From contig JAFSOC010000040.1 in the NCBI GenBank assembly GCA_017447185.1, positions 62,001-126,000 of the forward strand: a DNA stretch of 64,000 nucleotides, written 5' to 3'. A program made the position numbers and the translations under genes. This document shows positions 18,483-27,106 of the stretch, piece after piece. Origin of the DNA: Clostridia bacterium. GTDB lineage: Bacteria; Bacillota; Clostridia; Christensenellales; Aristaeellaceae. Within the stretch, counting starts at the first letter, position 1. The number at the start of each line of letters is the position of its first letter. The notes under the pieces were generated by a model, which had not been told where the DNA came from, ran no database searches, and was given only the letters and a program-made list of their open reading frames with translations.

Positions 18483-19253
18483 TTATCGTCCCCCGTAGCG
18501 CCGGTCCCGCCGCCCGTAGGCGTCCAGCGCCATGTCATAGTCGTGCACCGAGAAATCCGGCCACAGCGCCTCCGGGAAAACAAATTCAGCATACGCGTTC
18601 TGGTACAGCAGGAAATTGCTCAGCCGCTGCTCGCCGCTGGTGCGGATCATCAGGTCCACGTCCGGCTGCCCCGCAGTGTAAAGGTGGTCGGAGATGGTTT
18701 TCTCGTTGATCTCCTCCGCCTGCATCTCCCCGTTTTTCACCAGGGCGGCGATCTCCTGCGTCGCCTTCACGATTTCCGCCCGGCTCCCGTAGTTCACGGC
18801 GATGTTCAGCCGCAGCCCTGTGTTCTTTTCCGTCCGCTTCTCCGCTTCCTTCAGCACCTCGCGCTGCTTCTCCGGCAGCCGGCCCTTGTCGCCCAGGATC
18901 AGGATCCGCACGTTCTTCGCGTCCAGCTCGTCGATCTCCGTCGTGAAGAATTCGAGAATCAGCTGCATCAGCGCGCCGACCTCTTCCTCCGACCGGTTCC
19001 AGTTCTCCGTGGAGAACGCGTACAGGCTCAGCACCTTGATCCCCAGGTCATCCGTGTGCCGGATGATCTCCCGCAGGTTTTCCGTCCCCTGCCGGTGCCC
19101 TTTGGATACGTTCAGGCGGTGCTTCTTCGCCCATCGCCCGTTTCCGTCCATGATGATGGCCACGTGCCCCGGCAGCTTCACAAATTCATCGCTGGTCCGC
19201 GGCGCCTTCTTCAGCGCCAGCCCCGCCGCCGTTTTCCATGCTTTCAGGTTCAT
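18483..19253 (-). CDS. uppS: Isoprenyl (undecaprenyl diphosphate) synthase
   Basis: 256 residues, typical cis-prenyltransferase. H-V-A-I-I-M-D-G-N-G-R-W contains the catalytic D36; G-H-R-Q-G, Y-A-F-S-T-E-N-W and a C-terminal R-T-S-G-E-x-R-L-S-N-F-L-L-Y-Q segment complete the signature. Produces the C55 lipid carrier for peptidoglycan. A structured 141-base gap with a terminator separates it from frr, so uppS onward may have partly independent expression. Confidence 0.96.
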   Translation of the reverse strand: MNLKAWKTAAGLALKKAPRTSDEFVKLPGHVAIIMDGNGRWAKKHRLNVSKGHRQGTENLREIIRHTDDLGIKVLSLYAFSTENWNRSEEEVGALMQLILEFFTTEIDELDAKNVRILILGDKGRLPEKQREVLKEAEKRTEKNTGLRLNIAVNYGSRAEIVKATQEIAALVKNGEMQAEEINEKTISDHLYTAGQPDVDLMIRTSGEQRLSNFLLYQNAYAEFVFPEALWPDFSVHDYDMALDAYGRRDRRYGGR

Positions 19254-19272
19254 GGGTTTTCCTCTCTTCCGG

Positions 19273-19373
19273 CTGCCAAAACCCGCCGTAAATCACATAT
19301 ATATTTTATGTGCCAACATAAAATATAATTCCCTCTTCATACTGCCAAAACCCGCCTCAGCGGCGGGTTTTGG
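19273..19373 (-). repeat. Structured frr-uppS intergenic region with competing hairpin arms
   Basis: A 15-base direct repeat (19273-19287 and 19342-19356) carries one hairpin arm twice; the partner arm is at 19362-19373. Between the copies is a perfect 12-bp A/T-rich stem (19300-19311 with 19316-19327, 4-base loop). In the minus-strand RNA the first-transcribed arm could pair with either later copy, giving mutually exclusive structures. Confidence 0.7.
19345..19373 (-). terminator. Intrinsic terminator/attenuator after frr
   Basis: Perfect 12-bp stem (19345-19356 with 19362-19373); read on the minus strand, the GC part CCCGCC/GGCGGG is followed by TTTT. It lies 22 bases after the frr stop and before uppS, so it should terminate or attenuate read-through into the rest of the operon. 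Confidence 0.75.
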
Positions 19374-19394
19374 AATCGTCCAACATACAGGATG

Positions 19395-19952
19395 TCAGAC
19401 CTCCATGATTTCCTTTTCCTTCTTGGCGTAGATCGCGTCCACTTCCTTGATGGCCTTGTCCGTCATCTTCTGGATCTCTTCCTCGGCGTCCTTCTGGTCG
19501 TCCTCGGTGATCTCGCTGTTTTTCTTCATCTTCTTGATCTGCTCAATCGCGTCGCGGCGGATGGAGCGGATCGCCACCTTGGTCTCCTCCGCGCCCTTGG
19601 AGGCCACCTTCGTCAGGTCCTTGCGGCGTTCTTCGTTCAGTTCCGGGAACACCAGGCGGATAATTTTCCCGTCGTTGGAGGGGTTCAGCCCCAGGTCGCT
19701 CTTCTGGATGGCCTTTTCCACGTTGGGAATCATCTTCGCTTCCCACGGGGCGATCACCAGCAGCCGCGGTTCCGGCGATGAAATGTTGCCGATCTGGGGA
19801 ATGGGCGTGGGCGTCCCGTAGTAGTCCACCATGATCCGGTCCAGCAGCTGCGGATTGGCGCGGCCGGCCCGCAGGCCCATCATATCCCGTTCATATACGG
19901 CGCAGGATTTCTGCATCTTTTCTTTCGCGGTATTCATAACATCATCAATCAT
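19395..19952 (-). CDS. frr: Ribosome recycling factor
   Basis: 185 residues from the chosen start, exactly the family length. Contains the conserved G-R-A-N-P-x-L-L-D near residue 30, Y-Y-G-x-x-T-P near 45 and a C-terminal helical hairpin. Splits post-termination ribosomes together with EF-G. The start at 19952 follows GAGGAGGG; a longer frame upstream has no support and would add 37 unrelated residues. The promoter at 20013-20041 lies just upstream, and frr is the first gene of the minus-strand block; pyrH, its usual neighbour, is absent here. Confidence 0.96.
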   Translation of the reverse strand: MIDDVMNTAKEKMQKSCAVYERDMMGLRAGRANPQLLDRIMVDYYGTPTPIPQIGNISSPEPRLLVIAPWEAKMIPNVEKAIQKSDLGLNPSNDGKIIRLVFPELNEERRKDLTKVASKGAEETKVAIRSIRRDAIEQIKKMKKNSEITEDDQKDAEEEIQKMTDKAIKEVDAIYAKKEKEIMEV

Positions 19953-20012
19953 CAGAGTGCCCTCCTCGCAGATGGATTCATTCTTTCGTTTCCTTGCGGA
20001 TTGTTTGTGTCT

Positions 20013-20041
20013 ATTATACCGGTTTTGGCCCTTCTTGACAA
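20013..20041 (-). promoter_or_regulatory. Promoter of frr
   Basis: Minus strand: TTGTCA (20036-20041), 17-base spacer, perfect TATAAT (20013-20018). Predicted transcript start is about 50 bases upstream of the frr ATG. Confidence 0.8.
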
Positions 20042-20139
20042 GCTTCTCCCCCGCCGGATCCAAAGAGATTCTTTCCTTTCCCCGCCGGCCGTGTTACAAT
20101 GCTTTTCAAAGGATTCTGTGCCCGATAAGGAGTCTGCCC

Positions 20140-21012
20140 ATGAAGATTGTCCGCCTGGAGGATTACGCTCCGCCCCAGTCCCCGCTCCCCGCGGGAAATC
20201 TGGCAACCGGCTGGCTGAAGCTGATTGCCCTGGGTTTCATGTTCATCGATCATGCCGGCAAGGTGCTCTTCAATAATCTTTATGAGCTGCGCGTCCTCGG
20301 CCGCATCGCCTTCCCGATTTATATCTGGTGTATGATCGTCGGCTTCCAGCGCACCCGCAGCGTCCCCAAGTACCTGATCCGGATCCTGCTGGTGGGCTTC
20401 CTGTCCCAGCCGCTTTACGCCCTTGCCCTCAATACCCAGGGCCACCTGGGCGTCCTCATTCATGAGATCTTCGCCCCCCTCGCCGGCGGCTTCACCTTTG
20501 AGGGCCTCCGGGATGTGCTTTATGCCGTTTTCCTCCAGAAGCCGAATATTTTCCTGACCCTCTTCCTCGGCCTCTGCGCCCTCTGGGGCATCCGGGAGAA
20601 GAAGTACTGGAGCCATATCTGGGCCCCCGTGCTCATGATCATCCTGGCCACCATCCTCAAGGCGGATTACGGCTGGAAGGGTGTCCTCCTCTTTATCCTG
20701 ATGTATGCGGTCCGCGGCTACCGCCCGGGCATCGCCGCCGTCATGGTGGCCTTCTTCCTCTTCTGGGGCACCGGTTATGAGGTCTCCTCCTCCCTCTTCG
20801 GGATTAAAATCAACCCGTCTGACTGGCCCACCTGGCTCTCCAGCCCGCTCAAATCCTTCCTCCGCCTGGAGACCTACGCCCTCCTGTCCCTGCCCTTTAT
20901 CCTCATCCGTTTCCCCTCGGATATCCGCATGAATAAGATCGTCAGCTATGCCCTCTATCCGGGCCACCTCTTCCTGATCCTGATCCTGAAGGTCCTGGCC
21001 TTCGGCTGGTAA
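20140..21012 (+). CDS. TraX family membrane acetyltransferase-like protein
   Basis: 290 residues, about eight transmembrane segments. The opening L-K-L-I-A-L-G-F-M-F-I-D-H-A-G-K with the conserved D-H in the first helix, followed by R-x-x-G-R-I-A-F-P-I-Y, is the TraX signature. TraX of the F plasmid acetylates pilin, but chromosomal homologues in Firmicutes have no known substrate. No conjugation genes are nearby, so a plasmid-transfer role is unlikely. Start chosen at 20140 because AAGGAG lies upstream. A TACAAT -10-like box is at 20095-20100 with a poor -35. The gene ends at a bidirectional terminator. Confidence 0.85.
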   Translation: MKIVRLEDYAPPQSPLPAGNLATGWLKLIALGFMFIDHAGKVLFNNLYELRVLGRIAFPIYIWCMIVGFQRTRSVPKYLIRILLVGFLSQPLYALALNTQGHLGVLIHEIFAPLAGGFTFEGLRDVLYAVFLQKPNIFLTLFLGLCALWGIREKKYWSHIWAPVLMIILATILKADYGWKGVLLFILMYAVRGYRPGIAAVMVAFFLFWGTGYEVSSSLFGIKINPSDWPTWLSSPLKSFLRLETYALLSLPFILIRFPSDIRMNKIVSYALYPGHLFLILILKVLAFGW

Positions 21013-21031
21013 CCACCAAAAAGTAGAAAAC

Positions 21032-21068
21032 CGGCACGGCCCGCATCATTCAGCGCCGTGCCGTTTTT
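21032..21068. terminator. Bidirectional terminator between traX-like gene and GNAT gene
   Basis: Perfect 9-bp stem (21032-21040 with 21055-21063) with an A-run on the left and a T-run on the right, between convergent genes. Confidence 0.85.
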
Positions 21069-21071
21069 CAT

Positions 21072-21596
21072 TTACACTTCTTTTTTGTATACCCACATGC
21101 CCCTGCCGCAGGGGTCGTCCTCCGCGCCGAATTCCTCCGTCACGAAGGTATATCCGCCTTTTTCCAGCACCTTCGCGGACGCATCGTTGCCGTGCACCAC
21201 GCGCCCGTAGATTTCCCTGATCCCGAACCGCTCCGCCACGTATCCGCTGATCGCCTCCAGGATCTCCGTGGCGTATCCCTTCCCGCGGTATTTCGCGCCG
21301 ATGCAGTATCCGATCTCGGCCTCTCCCGGTTTGCCTTCCACCTCGCTGATGCCCGTGTCGCCGATCAGCTCCCCGGTCTCCTTCAGCTCCACTCCCAGCA
21401 CAAACGGCAGGTGCCCGTTATCCACGCAGTCCACGTAGAATTGGATCGCGCCCTGCGCCTCCTCCGGATCCTTGTAGCATTCATTCGGAAACCACTTTTT
21501 CACTTCCTCGTCCCTGTGGTTTTCGTACAGCGGCTCCGCGTCCTCCTCCCGGAATTTGCGGATGATCAGGTTTCGTGTCTCGATCAGCTTTTCCAT
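21072..21596 (-). CDS. GNAT family N-acetyltransferase (RimJ/RimL-like)
   Basis: 174 residues, one GNAT domain. It opens with I-E-T-R-N-L-I-I-R-K-F, has an E-I-G-Y-C-I strand and the acetyl-CoA loop K-Y-R-G-K-G-Y-A-T-E near residue 115, and ends with H-G-N-D-A-S-A-K-V-L-E-K-G-G-Y typical of the RimJ/RimL/Acetyltransf_3 group. Probably acetylates a protein N-terminus or a small amine. The start at 21596 gives the family length; the frame continues upstream without homology. Stands alone, convergent with the TraX-like gene and divergent from the next. Confidence 0.88.
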   Translation of the reverse strand: MEKLIETRNLIIRKFREEDAEPLYENHRDEEVKKWFPNECYKDPEEAQGAIQFYVDCVDNGHLPFVLGVELKETGELIGDTGISEVEGKPGEAEIGYCIGAKYRGKGYATEILEAISGYVAERFGIREIYGRVVHGNDASAKVLEKGGYTFVTEEFGAEDDPCGRGMWVYKKEV

Positions 21597-21718
21597 GGAT
21601 TCCGCCCTTCCCCATATCAAAAAATCCCTCTTCCCCCGGATCGTATCATAAATCCCTCCGTTTCGGAAGGGAAAAATCCCCCCGTGAAAATCTGTTTTTT
21701 CCCTTTCCCCGCCACATA

Positions 21719-21727
21719 TGGTATAAT
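21719..21727 (+). promoter_or_regulatory. Extended -10 promoter for the two membrane-protein genes
   Basis: TGG followed by perfect TATAAT (21722-21727), an extended -10 box (TGnTATAAT). No good -35 hexamer is present at 17-18 bases. The leader would be about 35 bases to the start at 21769. Confidence 0.55.
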
Positions 21728-21768
21728 CATTCCGAATCATCTGCACACGGAAGGAATGGATCCCTGCC

Positions 21769-22317
21769 ATGAAGGAACGGAAATACAAGGAAGACTGGGT
21801 GAATGAAACCCGCTTTGATGATAAAACGGGGAAAGAAACCCGCGTCCCGGTATACCGCGGGGACTGGTTCCGTCTTTCCGCGCCGCAGTCGAAGCGCGCC
21901 CTGATCCTGGAGGCGCTGATCCCCTGGGTCGGCTTCGCCGTCCTGCTCATTCTGTATTTTAAGCTGAATTTCCCCGGCGCCACGGTCATGTATGTCTTCC
22001 TGCCCGCGGCCCTGAGCCTTTTCCCCCTTCTTTACTGGGTCCTGGGCATCGCTGCCCTCTTCCGCATGGAGGGGAAAATGACCCGCCTCCAGAAGGAGAA
22101 CGGCATCGGCCGTGTCCTCCGTTCCGCCGCCGGCTGCGCCATTTTTTCCCTTGCCGCCCTGATCGGCAATACGGTGTTCCTCTTCGTGGGTTCCCAGGCG
22201 TCCCGGGAGTGGCCCGGCTCGCTGATGCTCCTGGTGGCTTTCCTGCTCGCCTGCGCCACCGTCTCCCGTTTCCGTGTCAAAAACAGACTCACCGTCCGTG
22301 AGGAGGCTTCCGCATGA
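21769..22317 (+). CDS. Four-helix membrane protein of unknown function
   Basis: 182 residues. A charged N-terminal stretch (1-40, rich in K/R/D/E) is followed by about four hydrophobic segments (about 45-63, 70-97, 113-135, 148-166) and a short basic tail. I do not recognise the family. The stop overlaps the start of the next gene by four bases (ATGA), so the two are translated together and likely act together at the membrane. Confidence 0.7.
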   Translation: MKERKYKEDWVNETRFDDKTGKETRVPVYRGDWFRLSAPQSKRALILEALIPWVGFAVLLILYFKLNFPGATVMYVFLPAALSLFPLLYWVLGIAALFRMEGKMTRLQKENGIGRVLRSAAGCAIFSLAALIGNTVFLFVGSQASREWPGSLMLLVAFLLACATVSRFRVKNRLTVREEASA

Positions 22318-22814
22318 AGGGCTTCAAAATCCTGCTCATCGTTGTCATCGCCCTGCTGCTTTTCGGCATCGTGTTCCTGATCTTTTCCATCCATTCCCGC
22401 CTTACCACCTCGGAATATCAGTTCCAGGTGGATGCCGTCCTGTCCGCCGCCATGGTGCAGAATCAGGGCGAGCCGCTGACGGAGCCGGACAAGGCGGTCA
22501 TCGCCGAGTATGAAGGCCGGCGGTTCGTGGTGGTCCCGGGTAATTACAAGTCCCTGTCCTTCTATCTCCGCAAGGATGCCGCCATGCCTCCCTTTCTCCG
22601 CATTGACCGGGAGAAGGCCGTCAAAATCACCGTCTGCAATGACGCCGTCTTCTACGCCGTCCCCGCGGATGATACCGGCGATCTGGTCCTCATTCGCCTG
22701 GAGACCGGCGGCAAGGTGTTCCAGATGCGTACCGACGGCGGCAATCAGTGGACCAACATCCTGAATATCTGTACCGATGGAACCTATCACGATCAGAATA
22801 TCCCCCTGGACTGA
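22314..22814 (+). CDS. Membrane-anchored protein of unknown function
   Basis: 166 residues with one N-terminal transmembrane anchor (about 5-27) and an extracytoplasmic domain of mixed beta/alpha appearance. No named domain recognised. Translationally coupled to the four-helix protein by a 4-base overlap; the pair ends at a strong bidirectional terminator. Confidence 0.7.
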   Translation: MKGFKILLIVVIALLLFGIVFLIFSIHSRLTTSEYQFQVDAVLSAAMVQNQGEPLTEPDKAVIAEYEGRRFVVVPGNYKSLSFYLRKDAAMPPFLRIDREKAVKITVCNDAVFYAVPADDTGDLVLIRLETGGKVFQMRTDGGNQWTNILNICTDGTYHDQNIPLD

Positions 22815-22835
22815 ATCCCCGGAACAGCATAAAAA

Positions 22836-22864
22836 ACGGCATTGCGTGGGGCAATGCCGTTTTC
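22836..22864. terminator. Bidirectional terminator
   Basis: Perfect 10-bp stem (22836-22845 with 22851-22860), 5-base loop, A-run on the left and T-run on the right. It serves the plus-strand membrane-protein pair and the minus-strand peptide transporter operon. Confidence 0.9.
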
Positions 22865-22883
22865 ATTATTCTCTTTGCGGTTT

Positions 22884-23165
22884 TTACCGGAACCATACAT
22901 ACTGGCAGAACAGGATGAACAGCACCAGCCCGGCGCACAGCACCCCGACCACCAGCAGCGCCGCCTTCAGCGCGCCCCAGGTGAAGTACCGGGATTCCTG
23001 CTTCGTCAGCAGTTCTTCCTGGTCTTCCTGGCCTTCCGTTTTTTTCCGGCCCTTTCGCCGTGGGAAGCGCTGCCCGGGGGAATACCAGGGCATTCCCTCC
23101 ACGTTCATGTTCGCGATCGTGCGCCCGTCATCCCATTCCGGCTGTTCAGGCTTCTTCTTTGTCAT
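22884..23165 (-). CDS. Small single-span membrane protein, last gene of first opp operon
   Basis: 93 residues. The first 60 are hydrophilic and basic with P-R-R-K-G-R-K-K; a single hydrophobic helix (about 68-90) ends almost at the C-terminus, so it looks tail-anchored with its bulk in the cytoplasm. The start at 23165 overlaps the 3' end of oppF by 20 bases and follows a GGAG motif, which implies coupling to the transporter. No known family recognised. Possible roles are an accessory or regulatory subunit of the importer, but this is inference from position only. Confidence 0.65.
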   Translation of the reverse strand: MTKKKPEQPEWDDGRTIANMNVEGMPWYSPGQRFPRRKGRKKTEGQEDQEELLTKQESRYFTWGALKAALLVVGVLCAGLVLFILFCQYVWFR

Positions 23166-24156
23166 ATCCGCTCTCCGCATCGTACTTGTGGCAGGCCACC
23201 GTGTGCCCGTTGCCCATGTCGATCACCTTGGGCACTGCCTGGCTGCACACGCCGCGGCATTCCTTGCAGCGGGTATGGAATTTGCATCCGGACGGCGGAT
23301 TGGCCGGGGACGGAATGCTCCCTTCCAGGATAATCCGGTTCATCTTCACCGTGGGATCCGGCACCGGAATCGCGCTGAACAGCGCCTTCGTGTACGGGTG
23401 CAGCGGGTTGGCGAAGATCTCCGTCTTGTCCGCGTATTCAACCATGTTGCCCAGGTACATCACGCCCACCGTGTCCGAGATGTGCTGCACCACGGACAGG
23501 TCATGGCTGATGAACAGGTACGTCAGGTTGTATTCCTTCTGCAGGTCTTCCAGCAGGTTGATGATCTGCGCCTGGATGGATACGTCCAGCGCGGATACGG
23601 GCTCGTCGCAGACGATGAAGTCCGGATTCAGCGCAATCGCCCGCGCGATGCAGATCCTCTGCCGCTGTCCGCCCGAGAATTCGTGCGGATACCGGTCCTT
23701 CTGGTAGTCGAACAGGCCGCAGCTTTTCATCACCTTGGATACATAGGCGTCCAGTTCGTTGTTCGGAACCAGGTGATGCTCCCGCACCGCCTCGCCGATG
23801 ATTTCGCCCACCGGCAGCCGGGGGGAAAGGCTGGCGTAGGGATCTTGGAAAATGATCTGGATCTTCGGCCGGAATGCGCGCAGCTGTTTGCCGGACAGTT
23901 CGTCCAGGTGCACATTCCCGTTGAATACGACCTCTCCGCTGGTCTTCGGCGTCAGGTTCAGCAGCGTTTTGCCCACAGTGGTTTTTCCGCATCCGGATTC
24001 GCCCACCAGGCCCATCGTGGTGCCCCGCTTCAGTGTGAAGGAAACGTTCTCAACGGCGTGCACATGCCCGACCACGCGGCTGAAGAGCCCGGCCTTGATG
24101 GGGAAATATTTGCACAGGTTGCGAACTTCCAGAACGTTCGCGCCGGTCTCGCTCAT
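23146..24156 (-). CDS. oppF: Oligopeptide ABC transporter ATPase OppF (system 1)
   Basis: 336 residues. Walker A G-E-S-G-C-G-K-T-T near residue 53, ABC signature L/F-S-G-G-Q-R-Q-R, Walker B F-I-V-C-D-E-P-V-S-A-L-D, and the C-terminal oligo_HPY region with four cysteines (about 290-320), which carries a 4Fe-4S cluster in Dpp/Opp ATPases. Energises peptide import with OppD. Its start overlaps the oppD stop by 4 bases. Confidence 0.94.
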   Translation of the reverse strand: MSETGANVLEVRNLCKYFPIKAGLFSRVVGHVHAVENVSFTLKRGTTMGLVGESGCGKTTVGKTLLNLTPKTSGEVVFNGNVHLDELSGKQLRAFRPKIQIIFQDPYASLSPRLPVGEIIGEAVREHHLVPNNELDAYVSKVMKSCGLFDYQKDRYPHEFSGGQRQRICIARAIALNPDFIVCDEPVSALDVSIQAQIINLLEDLQKEYNLTYLFISHDLSVVQHISDTVGVMYLGNMVEYADKTEIFANPLHPYTKALFSAIPVPDPTVKMNRIILEGSIPSPANPPSGCKFHTRCKECRGVCSQAVPKVIDMGNGHTVACHKYDAESGYDKEEA

Positions 24157-25304
24157 TCGTTGCCACCTCGATTCTGATCGTCAAAGTACCGCCAGCAGCT
24201 GACAATATGCGTGTCGCTCACGTGGATTTCCGGCGGATATTTCCCGTCGCATCTTTCGACGCACTTTTCGCACCGGTCCCGGAAATAGCAGTAGTCAGGC
24301 ATGTTGACAGGGTTCGGAACGGAACCCGGGATGGAATAGAGGCGGTCCACCGTCTTGTTGATCACGGGCTTGGATTCCATCAGGCCGATCGTGTACGGAT
24401 GGCGGGGATCCAGGAATACTTCCTGCGCCAGGCCTTTTTCGACGATCCGCCCGGCGTACATGACCACCACGTAGTCCGCCATCTCCGCGATCACGCCCAG
24501 GTCGTGGGTGATCAGCATGATGGAGGCGTTGATTTCGCCCTTCAGTTTCCGCAGCAGCTCCAGGATCTGCGCCTGGATCGTCACGTCCAGCGCCGTCGTC
24601 GGTTCATCCGCGATGATCAGCCGCGGGTTGCATACCAGCGCCATCGCGATCACGATGCGCTGCCGCATGCCGCCGGACAGCTCGTGCGGATACCGCATGT
24701 AGATTCCTTCCGCGTCCGGGATGCCGACCATTTTGATCGCTTCCACGGAGCGGTTTTTCACTTCTTCGTCGCTCAGTTCGGGATTGTGCAGCTTGATGAT
24801 CTCGTCCAGCTGGAAGCCGATCTTGAATACCGGGTTCAGGCTGGTCATGGGCTCCTGGAAGATCATGGATACCACGTTTCCGCGGATCTTTTCCATCGCG
24901 CGGATCGGCATCTTTGTCACGTCGTAGGCTTTGTCGCCCAGGTTCAGCCGGATTTCACCGGATACGATCTGGCCCGTGGGCCGCTGCAGCAGCTGCATCA
25001 GGCTCAGGCTGGTCACGGATTTCCCGCATCCGGATTCGCCCACAACGCCCACGGTCTTTCCGACCGGGATGTTGAAGCTGACGCCGTCCACAGCCTTCAC
25101 CGTGCCTACGTCCGTGAAGAAGCAGGTGTGCAGGTCGTCGAATTCAACCACGTTCCCGCTGTCGTGCATCGTCGTCAGGTATTCGGTTTCCGGCACATGC
25201 TTCCGGCTCAGCTGCTTGTCCAGTTTCCGCGTAATCTTCGCGTTTTCCCTGCTGATTCTCCGCGATTCACGGGCGGAAATAAAGTTGGAATTTTTCTTCG
25301 CCAT
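24153..25304 (-). CDS. oppD: Oligopeptide ABC transporter ATPase OppD (system 1)
   Basis: 383 residues. Walker [18 protein letters not shown], Walker [13 protein letters not shown] and a C-terminal cysteine cluster ([10 protein letters not shown]). Compared with usual OppD (about 330) it has a 50-residue basic N-terminal extension rich in R/K/S before the first strand. Partner of OppF in driving peptide uptake. Confidence 0.94.
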   Translation of the reverse strand: MAKKNSNFISARESRRISRENAKITRKLDKQLSRKHVPETEYLTTMHDSGNVVEFDDLHTCFFTDVGTVKAVDGVSFNIPVGKTVGVVGESGCGKSVTSLSLMQLLQRPTGQIVSGEIRLNLGDKAYDVTKMPIRAMEKIRGNVVSMIFQEPMTSLNPVFKIGFQLDEIIKLHNPELSDEEVKNRSVEAIKMVGIPDAEGIYMRYPHELSGGMRQRIVIAMALVCNPRLIIADEPTTALDVTIQAQILELLRKLKGEINASIMLITHDLGVIAEMADYVVVMYAGRIVEKGLAQEVFLDPRHPYTIGLMESKPVINKTVDRLYSIPGSVPNPVNMPDYCYFRDRCEKCVERCDGKYPPEIHVSDTHIVSCWRYFDDQNRGGNE

Positions 25305-25322
25305 CTTTTTTCCCCTCCCGTC

Positions 25323-27089
25323 TCAGCGCTTCATCTTCGGGTCGAACGCATCCCGCAGGCCGTCGCCCACGAAGTTGAATCCGAGCACCGTCAGTACGAT
25401 CAGCAGTCCCGCCGGGATCCACAGATACCAGCAGTTGGTCATGACATAGATGTTGGAGGCAGAGTTGATGATGGTTCCCCAGGATGCCAGCGGGTATTTG
25501 ATGCCCAGTCCCAGGAAGCTCAGCGTCGCCTCGGTCAGGATGATGCTGCCCAGTCCCATCGTGGCCTGCACGATCAGCAGGGGCATCACGTTCGGCACCA
25601 GGTGCCGGAAGATCCGGCGGGACACCTTGATGCCCGTGGCTTCCGTCGCAACCATGAAGTCCTGCTCGCGCAGGCTCAGGATCTGGCCGCGCACCACGCG
25701 GGCCACGCCGGTCCAGCCCATAATACCCATGATCGCCATCATCATGTACAGCCGCAGGTACGGATCCACTTCAAAGGAGTCCATGATCGCGCCCGCGATG
25801 ATCATCATCGGGTAATACGGGATGGAGTTGAACAGGTCCACAAAGCGCATCAACATCGTGTCCACCCAGCCGCCGAAGTAGCCGGAGATACCGCCGATGA
25901 TGATGCCGATGATATTCTCCAGGATCATAACGATGAAGCCAACCAGCAGGGAGATCCGTCCGCCGTACATCAGCCGCGTCAGCACGTCCATGCCGTGGTC
26001 GTCCGTTCCCAGCAGGTGCTGGGCGCTGGGCTCCGCGTACATGTCGATCAGGTGCGTCTGCTGGATGGTGGAGATAATGTAGGTGCTCCCGCGCATCTGG
26101 ATGGTATGCTTTTCCGTCTCGCCGTTCGCGTTCACGTATTCAAAGGAGGTCTTCTTGTTGGTGATCGCGTCCGCCACGGCGTCCTTGTAGTCCGCCGGCA
26201 GGATCACGCCGTTGGTCACCGGGTTCACGATGATGTTGGATACGTTGGCGATCGCATTTCCGCTGGCATCCGTCACCGAGGCGTCGGTCTCGCTGGTGAT
26301 CTCCAGCGTATACGTCACGCCGTCCGCGGTGAAGGAGGTTTCTCCCGCGTGCATCGCCGTTTCGCAGTTCCTGCGGAATTCGTAGCTGCCGGCCACACTG
26401 CTGTACTGCGGATCCGCCGTGTCAACGTTCAGCATCGTCGCCAGCGCGACTTCCTTCATCACGCCCAGCTTGTAGTTCTTGCCCACGTCCCGGGTCAGGC
26501 TGTAGGCCGCCCCGTCCAGTTCAAAGCTGGTCTGGCCCGCCTTCGCCGCGTCCGCTGCCGCCGCGTTCAGTTCCGCGGATATTTCCTTCCCTTCCGCCGC
26601 CTGCACGTCCACGATCTTGCCCAGCAGCGCCACCGTGCCCAGCTCTTCGCCGGAGGTGATGATGTAGAAGTTCTCGTCAACCTTGTTTGCGGTGTAGGTA
26701 TTGTTGTCCGCCGTGAAGGTGACGGAGTCCCCCGCCTTGCCCTTCACCTGGCTGTTGAAGGTGGCGCGGACCATGGTGGACAGTGTTTTCCCGTCCACGG
26801 CGACAAACCGGTAGTCTGTGTTGACCACAGCGCCGGCATATTCCTTGTTTGCAGAGTCGATTTTGTAGAATACCTGGTCCTGCCGGTACGGGGAAATCAG
26901 CCCGCCCAGGAAGGAGAACAGGAACATGAAGATCAGTATGCAGATCCCCGCAATCGCCAGCCGGTTCCGGATAAACCGCTTGAAAACCATCATTCCCGGG
27001 GAAAGCACTTTCACCCGGCGGCCGTCATCGAGGGCCATCTGTTCCTGGTTGTTCTGTTCCGTCTTGTTGTCTTTGATCTTTTCGCTCAT
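25323..27089 (-). CDS. oppC: Oligopeptide ABC transporter permease OppC with large repeat insertion
   Basis: 588 residues, against about 300-340 for normal OppC. A cytoplasmic tail and first helix (about 42-66) are normal, and from residue 352 the sequence is standard (G-T-D-D-H-G-M-D, five further helices, the EAA-like loop A-T-G-I-K-V ... L-V-P-N). Between them lies an extracytoplasmic insertion (about 70-350) made of tandem 64-65-residue repeats (see repeat entry). The permease core has no missing segment, so it should still transport peptides. The insertion may contact the SBP or the cell wall; that is inference. Confidence 0.93.
   Translation of the reverse strand: MSEKIKDNKTEQNNQEQMALDDGRRVKVLSPGMMVFKRFIRNRLAIAGICILIFMFLFSFLGGLISPYRQDQVFYKIDSANKEYAGAVVNTDYRFVAVDGKTLSTMVRATFNSQVKGKAGDSVTFTADNNTYTANKVDENFYIITSGEELGTVALLGKIVDVQAAEGKEISAELNAAAADAAKAGQTSFELDGAAYSLTRDVGKNYKLGVMKEVALATMLNVDTADPQYSSVAGSYEFRRNCETAMHAGETSFTADGVTYTLEITSETDASVTDASGNAIANVSNIIVNPVTNGVILPADYKDAVADAITNKKTSFEYVNANGETEKHTIQMRGSTYIISTIQQTHLIDMYAEPSAQHLLGTDDHGMDVLTRLMYGGRISLLVGFIVMILENIIGIIIGGISGYFGGWVDTMLMRFVDLFNSIPYYPMMIIAGAIMDSFEVDPYLRLYMMMAIMGIMGWTGVARVVRGQILSLREQDFMVATEATGIKVSRRIFRHLVPNVMPLLIVQATMGLGSIILTEATLSFLGLGIKYPLASWGTIINSASNIYVMTNCWYLWIPAGLLIVLTVLGFNFVGDGLRDAFDPKMKR
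26043..26735 (-). repeat. Four in-frame 64-65-residue repeats inside OppC
   Basis: Repeat units start at OppC residues 119, 184, 248 and 312 (last one partial). Each begins with (A)G-x-(T/S)-(S/V)-(F/T)F-x-x-D-G-x-x-Y-x-L or a close variant and ends in an alanine-rich helix before the next unit. The first three units are 65, 64 and 64 residues. The repetition is at protein level; the DNA copies have diverged. Confidence 0.8.
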
Positions 27090-27106
27090 CTCGCTGCCCT
27101 CCTGCC

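Noticed and set aside
20140..21012. Remnant of a conjugative element from the TraX-family gene
   Set aside because: No relaxase, pilus, integrase or att-like repeat nearby; chromosomal TraX homologues are common in Firmicutes.
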